Of a DNA stretch of 64,000 nucleotides, positions 59,108-64,000 are shown piece by piece. Origin of the DNA: Limnobacter parvus (GTDB lineage Bacteria > Pseudomonadota > Gammaproteobacteria > Burkholderiales > Burkholderiaceae_B); the NCBI RefSeq assembly GCF_024623725.1, contig NZ_JANKHG010000018.1, positions 1 to 64,000 on the forward strand. The letters are read 5' to 3'. The notes below the pieces were generated by a model that saw only the letters and a list, made by a program, of their open reading frames with translations, did no database searches and was not told where the DNA came from. Positions within the stretch are counted from its first letter, which is position 1. Each line of letters begins with the position of its first letter. The position numbers were made by a program, and so were the translations under genes.

Positions 59108-59320
59108 ATGGCAAAGTTTAACCCCAACGATCCACCTGCTTTGTTCATGCCACCCGCCGACATGGCACACGACATCTACGCCCTCAGCGCGCAGCTAGAG
59201 GGCTTTGATTACAACATGTACCAAGACATTCAACTGGACCAGGCTGTGTACGATTCATTCCAGCGCTGGCCATTTCTGTTCAATATTGCGATGGCGTCGC
59301 GCGCTATCGACGACGCGTAG
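59108..59320 (+). CDS. bcsR: BcsR-like small protein
   Basis: 70 residues from the ATG at 59108 (AAGG upstream); the frame is also open from 59045. The core DIYALSAQLEGFDYNMYQDI and QRWPFLFNIAMAS matches the pattern of BcsR (YhjR), a small protein with DI-AL, DY-DI and WPLL landmarks that binds BcsQ. In E. coli bcsR precedes bcsQ; here it closes the operon. It overlaps the convergent acyltransferase by 17 bases. Confidence 0.75.
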   Translation: MAKFNPNDPPALFMPPADMAHDIYALSAQLEGFDYNMYQDIQLDQAVYDSFQRWPFLFNIAMASRAIDDA

Positions 59321-60689
59321 CCGCTGCCTGTTCAAGCTCAAGCAAACCATCTTCCAGAAATTGCAGCAGGCGTTGCATGGAAGGCATGGTGCGGCGGCAG
59401 GCCACCAAACCAAATTCCAGCTTTCCGGCATAACTGTTCAGGGTAATGTTTAAAGCCTGGCCATCCAGCAGCAATGAAACCGGGTAAACGCCGTCTACTT
59501 CTGCACCGTTGAAATACAGGGTGTGCTTGGGCCCAGGCACATTCGAAATCACGATGTTGAACGCTTGCAGCTTGGGTGCCAAACCAGTCAGCATGTTGAA
59601 GCCACTGATGCCCATCATCGTGGTGACATAATTCATGATTTCGGTTTGATTCATGCTGGCAAAGCGTTCCTTGGAATGGTTCACCGAGCGTGCAATGGTT
59701 TCAATCCGCTCCACCGGATCTTCGGTGTCGGTGGCCAAATTGGCCAACAACAAGGCCACATGGTTGCCAGTGGCGGTGTCGTCTTTGCGGAGCGATACCG
59801 GCACCATGGCCACCAGCGGGCGGGCCGGCAAGGCATTCAGTTCCCCCAGGTAGGAACGCAAGGCCGAACCACACATGGCCAACACCACATCGTTCAAAGT
59901 CAGGTTCAAGCCCGTGGCACAGGCCTTGATTCGTTCCATCGACCACGATTGCGCCGCCACCCGGCGCGAGGCGGTAATGCGGCGGTTCAACACACTGCGG
60001 GGTGCCTGAATCACTGACACAAAATCGGGATCAGCCACACTGGTTTGCCAAAGCGAACGGCCCACTTCCTTCACCACCTTGGGCAAGCTGAGCAACTGGG
60101 TTTTGGCGGTGCTTGCAACTTGACTCAGCAAGGTGACCAAGCCTTCGGCAGCGTCTGAACGCTGTACTGAACCGCGCAGGTTCGGATTGGCCCACAGCGG
60201 CGGAATATCCATAATCTCCGGGCTATCGGCCATTGAACGCTGTAACATTTTCATGCAGGCCACGCCATCGACCAGGGCATGGTGTACTTTGGTGTACAAG
60301 GCCACTCGGCCGTCTTCCAGACCATCAATGACATAGGCCTCCCAGAGGGGTTTGCCACGGTCTAGCGGTGAAGCATGCAGTTTGGAAGTCAATTCCAGCA
60401 GTTCGCGAATGCGGCCGGGCTTGGGCAGTGACAAATGAATGAAATGCGCCTCGAGATCGAATTCATCGTCTTCCATCCAAAACCACATGCCCAAACGCGA
60501 CTTCAAACGCAAATTAAAGGGCGCCACAGGCTGCGTGAACGTTCGCATGTCGGCCACCACCTTGTGAACGTAATCCGCAGTGTTTTGGCCTTTGCCGGGC
60601 TTCAACAAAACAAGCCCGCCCACATGCATGGGCTGGTTGCGGCGCTCCAGCCACAAGAACAGTTGGTCGTTGGGGGTCAGGGCCTTCAT
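59304..60689 (-). CDS. Wax ester synthase / diacylglycerol acyltransferase
   Basis: 461 residues. The acyltransferase motif HHxxxDG is His136-His137-Ala-Leu-Val-Asp141-Gly142. N-terminal LTPNDQLFLWLERRNQPMHVG, and later MVPVSLRKDD and SNVPGP, are standard WS/DGAT landmarks. It esterifies fatty alcohols or diacylglycerol with acyl-CoA to form storage lipid. With phaM this suggests both PHB and neutral-lipid storage. Convergent with the bcs operon. Confidence 0.94.
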   Translation of the reverse strand: MKALTPNDQLFLWLERRNQPMHVGGLVLLKPGKGQNTADYVHKVVADMRTFTQPVAPFNLRLKSRLGMWFWMEDDEFDLEAHFIHLSLPKPGRIRELLELTSKLHASPLDRGKPLWEAYVIDGLEDGRVALYTKVHHALVDGVACMKMLQRSMADSPEIMDIPPLWANPNLRGSVQRSDAAEGLVTLLSQVASTAKTQLLSLPKVVKEVGRSLWQTSVADPDFVSVIQAPRSVLNRRITASRRVAAQSWSMERIKACATGLNLTLNDVVLAMCGSALRSYLGELNALPARPLVAMVPVSLRKDDTATGNHVALLLANLATDTEDPVERIETIARSVNHSKERFASMNQTEIMNYVTTMMGISGFNMLTGLAPKLQAFNIVISNVPGPKHTLYFNGAEVDGVYPVSLLLDGQALNITLNSYAGKLEFGLVACRRTMPSMQRLLQFLEDGLLELEQAAATRRR

Positions 60690-60771
60690 GGGAGTGTCTC
60701 CGGATTGTTTTTATTTTCTAATTGTTTGGTACTTCATCAAGTGCCCTGCTGGATGCGGCCCGGCAGCAATT

Positions 60772-61575
60772 TCAACGAATCTGGCGTTTTGCAAATGGCA
60801 TGGTCGGCTGTTTGCTGTTTTTCGCAACTGAAATACGCTGGTTCTTGAAGCCCAGTACGCGGCGCTGCCAGCGGCGTTCCTGGGTTAAATGCGCGTCTTC
60901 ATCAATGCCGAAAATACGCTGCAGCATGAACTTGCTTGCTGCCACTGAATCGGGCGAGCGCGTCAAAATTTCTTGCACCAGTGCCTGCACCTTTTCTTCG
61001 GGGTTGTCCACGGCATGGGTCACCAAACCCAATTCCTTGGCTTGCAAGCCACTCAACACGCGGCCTGTCATGGTCAATTCCTTGGCCACATCCACAGGCA
61101 ACAGTTCACGAACCAGTGCTGCGCCACCCATGTCGGGCACCAGGCCCCATTTGGCTTCCAGAATCGACAACTGCGAATCGGGTGTACACACCCGAATGTC
61201 CGCACCCATGGCCAGCTGAATGCCGGCACCAAAGCAATTGCCATGAATTTGTGCAATCACCGGCACACCCAAGTCCCGCCAGCCCATGCTCCAGGTTTGA
61301 AAAATATTGCGCATGGGCAACCACAGGTTGGCGTACATCACCACGGCGGTTCTCGGGTTACTCATCACCGACTTCACATCAAGACCAGCACAAAATGAAG
61401 GGCCTTCGCCTTTCAGAATCACTGCGCGCAGGGTTTTGTGACTGGCCAGTTGCAACTGCACTTTTCGCACCGCTTTCAGCATGGGCCAATCCACACCGTT
61501 GTGCTTCTCGGGTCGATTCAAGGCCACGGTGGCCACGGTGTTGTCGTTGTTGAACTGCAGGTTGACTCTGTCCAT
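60772..61575 (-). CDS. Crotonase-family enoyl-CoA hydratase/isomerase
   Basis: 267 residues from the ATG at 61575; the frame is open to 61671. The oxyanion segments are SFCAGLDVKSV and HGNCFGAGIQLAMGADIRV. The acidic pair Glu140 and Asp148 (LEAKWGLVPDMGG), eight residues apart, resembles delta3,5-delta2,4-dienoyl-CoA isomerases more than simple hydratases. It precedes the WS/DGAT gene on the same strand by 82 bases, consistent with fatty-acid metabolism. Exact reaction uncertain. Confidence 0.85.
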   Translation of the reverse strand: MDRVNLQFNNDNTVATVALNRPEKHNGVDWPMLKAVRKVQLQLASHKTLRAVILKGEGPSFCAGLDVKSVMSNPRTAVVMYANLWLPMRNIFQTWSMGWRDLGVPVIAQIHGNCFGAGIQLAMGADIRVCTPDSQLSILEAKWGLVPDMGGAALVRELLPVDVAKELTMTGRVLSGLQAKELGLVTHAVDNPEEKVQALVQEILTRSPDSVAASKFMLQRIFGIDEDAHLTQERRWQRRVLGFKNQRISVAKNSKQPTMPFAKRQIR

Positions 61576-61672
61576 GGTAATCTCGGCTGGTTTTTTAATA
61601 ATGACGGAAAGCGGCGAACATTGACAATTCGGCGCGCCAACCATCTTAACCTTGAACATTCTGAAACCCAAT

Positions 61673-62272
61673 ATGATCTTTAAAGTGTTGGCTCTGCTTT
61701 TGGCGCTGGCAGGCTTTTACGTCAGCCCTTATGGTCCAGGTATTGGTAACGGCCCCAATGCCTCGGAAAGCCAAAACAAACCGGGCTCGGCCACGTCGGG
61801 TAGTTTTTACCTGGCCACCGTAACCCGTGTGGCAGATGGTGACACCATTACTGTGCGCAACCGCGACGGTGCCACCCACAAAATCCGGATGCACGCCATA
61901 GACGCACCGGAATTGAACCAGGCAGGCGGCGAACAATCCAAAAACTGGCTGACTCAGCAGGTGTTGAATAAAAATGTGAAGATCGTGGTGAACAACACCG
62001 ACCGATACAAGCGCCAAGTGGCCAAGGTGGTGCTGCCGATCAAGGGGTGCGAGCAACGCCTGTGCGAAGGCGAAATCGATCTTAACCTGAAAGCGATTGA
62101 GGCAGGGCATGCATGGTGGTACAAGGAATTCGCGCGCAGCCAAAGCAGTGAAGACCGTGCGCTGTACGGTGAAGCCGAGGACCAGGCCCGCAACAGCCGC
62201 AAAGGTTTGTGGCAACAAACAGCGCCACTCGCCCCCTGGCAATGGCGCACCGAACAACGCAACCAACGCTAG
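61673..62272 (+). CDS. Exported staphylococcal-nuclease-like protein
   Basis: 199 residues from the ATG at 61673; a TTG at 61652 is also open. N-terminal hydrophobic signal or anchor (VLALLLALAGFYVSPYG), then an SNase domain: RVADGDTITV, IRMHAIDAPELNQ (Arg and Glu near the site), and DRYKRQVAKV (second Arg). It probably cleaves nucleic acid in the periplasm or outside. It starts 97 bases from the divergent crotonase and ends six bases before the thioesterase. Confidence 0.88.
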   Translation: MIFKVLALLLALAGFYVSPYGPGIGNGPNASESQNKPGSATSGSFYLATVTRVADGDTITVRNRDGATHKIRMHAIDAPELNQAGGEQSKNWLTQQVLNKNVKIVVNNTDRYKRQVAKVVLPIKGCEQRLCEGEIDLNLKAIEAGHAWWYKEFARSQSSEDRALYGEAEDQARNSRKGLWQQTAPLAPWQWRTEQRNQR

Positions 62273-62278
62273 GCCACC

Positions 62279-62671
62279 ATGAAAGAAATTTATTCCACCA
62301 CCGTTGCTTTGCGTTGGGGCGACATGGACCAAATTGGCCACGTAAACAACACCGTCTATTTCCGTTGTTTCGAGCAAGCGCGCGTTGAATGGATCGACCT
62401 GTTCCCCGAAAGCGCCGACAACAACCCCGCCTATGTGGTGATTGTTCACACCGAGTGCAGCTTTTTAAAAGAGCTGAAAGCACCGGGCGTCGTTGAGGTA
62501 AAAATATTTGCTGGCGACATGGGCCGCAGCAGCCTGGTGCAACATTATGAAATGCGCCGCACCGACGCACCCGATGTATTGGTGGCCACAGGCAGCGCAA
62601 AAATGGTGTGGGTAAGCCCGGAAACAGGCCGTTCAACACCCATTCCAGAGCGCTTTAAAACCAGCCTTTAG
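62279..62671 (+). CDS. Hotdog-fold acyl-CoA thioesterase
   Basis: 130 residues of the 4HBT/YbgC-FadM type. LRWGDMDQIGHVNNTVYFR holds the motif with catalytic Asp17. It hydrolyses acyl-CoA thioesters; the chain length is unknown. It follows the nuclease gene after six bases and is near WS/DGAT and the crotonase, fitting lipid turnover. Confidence 0.92.
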   Translation: MKEIYSTTVALRWGDMDQIGHVNNTVYFRCFEQARVEWIDLFPESADNNPAYVVIVHTECSFLKELKAPGVVEVKIFAGDMGRSSLVQHYEMRRTDAPDVLVATGSAKMVWVSPETGRSTPIPERFKTSL

Positions 62672-62741
62672 TACGGGTAAACCCGAATCATTCTCTAGAA
62701 GTTATTCTCAGTTTTAGGTATTGTCGCCCTGAAATTTTATT

Positions 62742-62761
62742 GTTACATTGCTCAATGTCAC
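62742..62761. promoter_or_regulatory. Inverted repeat upstream of the metal-dependent hydrolase
   Basis: ACATTG (62745-62750) and CAATGT (62753-62758) flank CT, with outer GT and AC matching after one mismatch. It lies 46 bases before the ATG at 62807 and about 22 bases before a TACAAT at 62783-62788, the position of an operator overlapping the -35. Confidence 0.5.
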
Positions 62762-62806
62762 GGTTTATCGTGTCGACAACAATACAATAAAAGTAGGAGC
62801 CAAACC

Positions 62807-63727
62807 ATGAAAAACATCATGCCTGTACGCCGCGATGTCAAATTGAATCTTCCCGAAGAGAAGGTATCCAATTGGCATGAACAAGGCCCCCACGTGACCC
62901 ATTTCATGAACGCCCTGTCGCTGTTCTTCCCTGCTGGCGAGCGCATGTTCATGGACGCTGTGCGCAACTACCGCGATGAAATTACCGACCCCGAATTGAA
63001 AAAAGCCGTAGTGGCCTTTATTGGGCAGGAAGCCATGCACAGCCGCGAGCATGTGGAATACAACGAAATGTTGGACCGTGCCGGCCTGCCTGCTTCGCAG
63101 TTGGACAATTTCCTGTGGGGCTTTTTGGCCTTCATCAAAAAAACGCTGGGCAAGCGCTTGACACTGGCAGGCACCATTGCACTGGAACACTACACCGCGC
63201 TGATGGCCGACCAATTGCTGCGCAATCCCGATGTGCTGGGCGAAAAATCCGACCCCGCCTACAAGCAAATGTGGATGTGGCACGCCTACGAAGAAACCGA
63301 ACACAAAGCCGTGGCTTACGATGTGTGGAACCATGTGCTGCCCAATACCGTGCGCAACCGATTCAGCCGCCGCCTGGCCATGGTGCTGGCCACTGCCATA
63401 TTCTGGCCACTGGTAATGACCTTCCATGTGCGCCTGGTAATGGCCGACAAAACAATCAAAGGCGGCCACTTGAAAGGCTTCTGGACTGTCACCAAGATGT
63501 TGTGGGGCAACAAGGTGGGCGTGCTGCGCAAGCCGGTTGCCAACGGCGAATTCATGGACTATTTCAAAGCCGACTTCCATCCCTGGATGCACGACAACAG
63601 CCGGTTCTTGACAGAAATCGACAACTTCGTGGCCACCGTGGAAGGCTCAGGCCGCAAGCCCAACACTGAAATTGCCAATGCAATTCGCGCCCGCATGAAC
63701 AGCCAGTTAAAGGCCAATGCAGCATAA
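62807..63727 (+). CDS. Metal-dependent hydrolase, PF10118 type
   Basis: 306 residues, mostly helical. Metal-binding motifs in ferritin-like order: FIGQEAMHSREH, IALEHYTALM and WHAYEETEHKAVAYD, which would supply Glu/His pairs of a di-iron-like site. This matches the predicted metal-dependent hydrolase family COG3687 that often neighbours fatty-acid genes. TAGGAG lies seven bases before the ATG. Function not established. Confidence 0.88.
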   Translation: MKNIMPVRRDVKLNLPEEKVSNWHEQGPHVTHFMNALSLFFPAGERMFMDAVRNYRDEITDPELKKAVVAFIGQEAMHSREHVEYNEMLDRAGLPASQLDNFLWGFLAFIKKTLGKRLTLAGTIALEHYTALMADQLLRNPDVLGEKSDPAYKQMWMWHAYEETEHKAVAYDVWNHVLPNTVRNRFSRRLAMVLATAIFWPLVMTFHVRLVMADKTIKGGHLKGFWTVTKMLWGNKVGVLRKPVANGEFMDYFKADFHPWMHDNSRFLTEIDNFVATVEGSGRKPNTEIANAIRARMNSQLKANAA

Positions 63728-63783
63728 GATTTGTTGACGTTTAAAAAGCCGAAGATTTCGTGACAGAAAACTTGGGATGATCA

Positions 63784-63821
63784 ACCGGTGGGAGAAGTGA
63801 GCAGCCCACCGGTCTTTTTTT
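63784..63821 (+). terminator. Rho-independent terminator after the metal-dependent hydrolase
   Basis: Stem ACCGGTGGG (63784-63792) pairs perfectly with CCCACCGGT (63805-63813), with a 12-base loop and a run of seven T from 63815. It ends plus-strand transcription 57 bases after the hydrolase stop and abuts the end of the convergent permease gene. Confidence 0.9.
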
Positions 63822-64000
63822 AACCACGCTGGGTGTAGTAGTCGCTTTTTTCGTATTTCGCAAACGCATGCATGTAGGCCACTTTGAAAATCGCAGCCAG
63901 CGGCAGTGCCAAAAACACACCGACCAGGCCAAATATGGCGCCGAAAAACGCCAGCGCGAAAATCACAGCAAGTGCCGACAGACCGATTTTATCGCCCACC
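63820..64000 (-). CDS. AI-2E-family transporter, C-terminal fragment
   Basis: 60 codons inside the window on the minus strand, running off the right edge. They read VGDKIGLSALAVIFALAFFG, then FGLVGVFLALPLAAIFKVAY, and end with a polar tail EKSDYYTQRG. This is the conserved last part of the PerM/AI-2E permease family (PF01594). The TAA stop is at 63820-63822. The substrate is not predictable. Confidence 0.85.
   Translation of the reverse strand, partial: VGDKIGLSALAVIFALAFFGAIFGLVGVFLALPLAAIFKVAYMHAFAKYEKSDYYTQRG

Overview
The window looks like a chromosomal segment of a moderate-GC betaproteobacterium of the order Burkholderiales, with a Limnobacter-like genus as my best guess. Evidence is the tRNA-Tyr/Gly/Thr-tuf array, hslVU with argB, the PhaM granule protein, an ilvA with two C-terminal ACT-type regions, birA-coaX-SPOR, the mreBCD-mrdA-rodA cluster and gatCAB. 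The genus is an inference without a database search. Gene density is high and most convergent neighbours overlap by a few bases.

Layout. 1-436: minus-strand tRNA-Tyr, tRNA-Gly, tRNA-Thr and the start of tuf. 487-4533: AmpG-type permease, an AraC-family regulator, and a divergent alpha/beta hydrolase plus SDR dehydrogenase. 4520-14885: a long minus-strand series (SPOR protein, dsbA, rlpA, hslVU, argB, phaM, a FIST sensor, glmU, glmS). 15058-24579: ilvA, ttcA, folB, a pteridine-reductase-like SDR, a MidA-type methyltransferase, birA-coaX-SPOR, a VanZ-type membrane protein, a thioredoxin-like ferredoxin and a small hydrolase. 24628-31457: a DacA/C-type carboxypeptidase with a DUF493 protein, pyrE, exonuclease III and gatCAB. 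31691-40138: the rod-shape cluster mreBCD-mrdA-rodA, a Nudix hydrolase and the ABC-F ATPase Uup. 40173-43064: outer-membrane phospholipase A with a coupled uncharacterised exported protein, and a divergent MerR regulator that appears leaderless.

43090-59320 is the most distinctive region. A STAS protein and a 1024-residue protein (REC-PP2C-REC-degenerate PP2C-HATPase) form a partner-switching module, related in architecture to HsbA/HsbR. They are divergent from a nine-gene cellulose operon in the order bcsB-Z-C-E-F-Q-A-G-R. The operon carries the BcsG phosphoethanolamine transferase, so modified cellulose is expected. The PilZ c-di-GMP motifs of BcsA are altered and no RxGD motif is visible in BcsE, so control by the adjacent partner switch is a reasonable hypothesis.

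59304-64000: wax ester synthase/DGAT, a crotonase, an exported nuclease-like protein, a hotdog thioesterase, a ferritin-like metal-dependent hydrolase and the end of an AI-2E-type permease.

The two non-coding stretches of more than 200 bp that lie between convergent genes (16579-16815 and 27617-28119) each hold a large imperfect palindrome. The second is two inverted copies of a unit of about 188 nt, whose two hairpins are conserved between copies with compensatory changes. A perfect 22-bp palindrome lies between the AraC-type regulator and the hydrolase, and 16 of its bases recur exactly at the start of bcsB.
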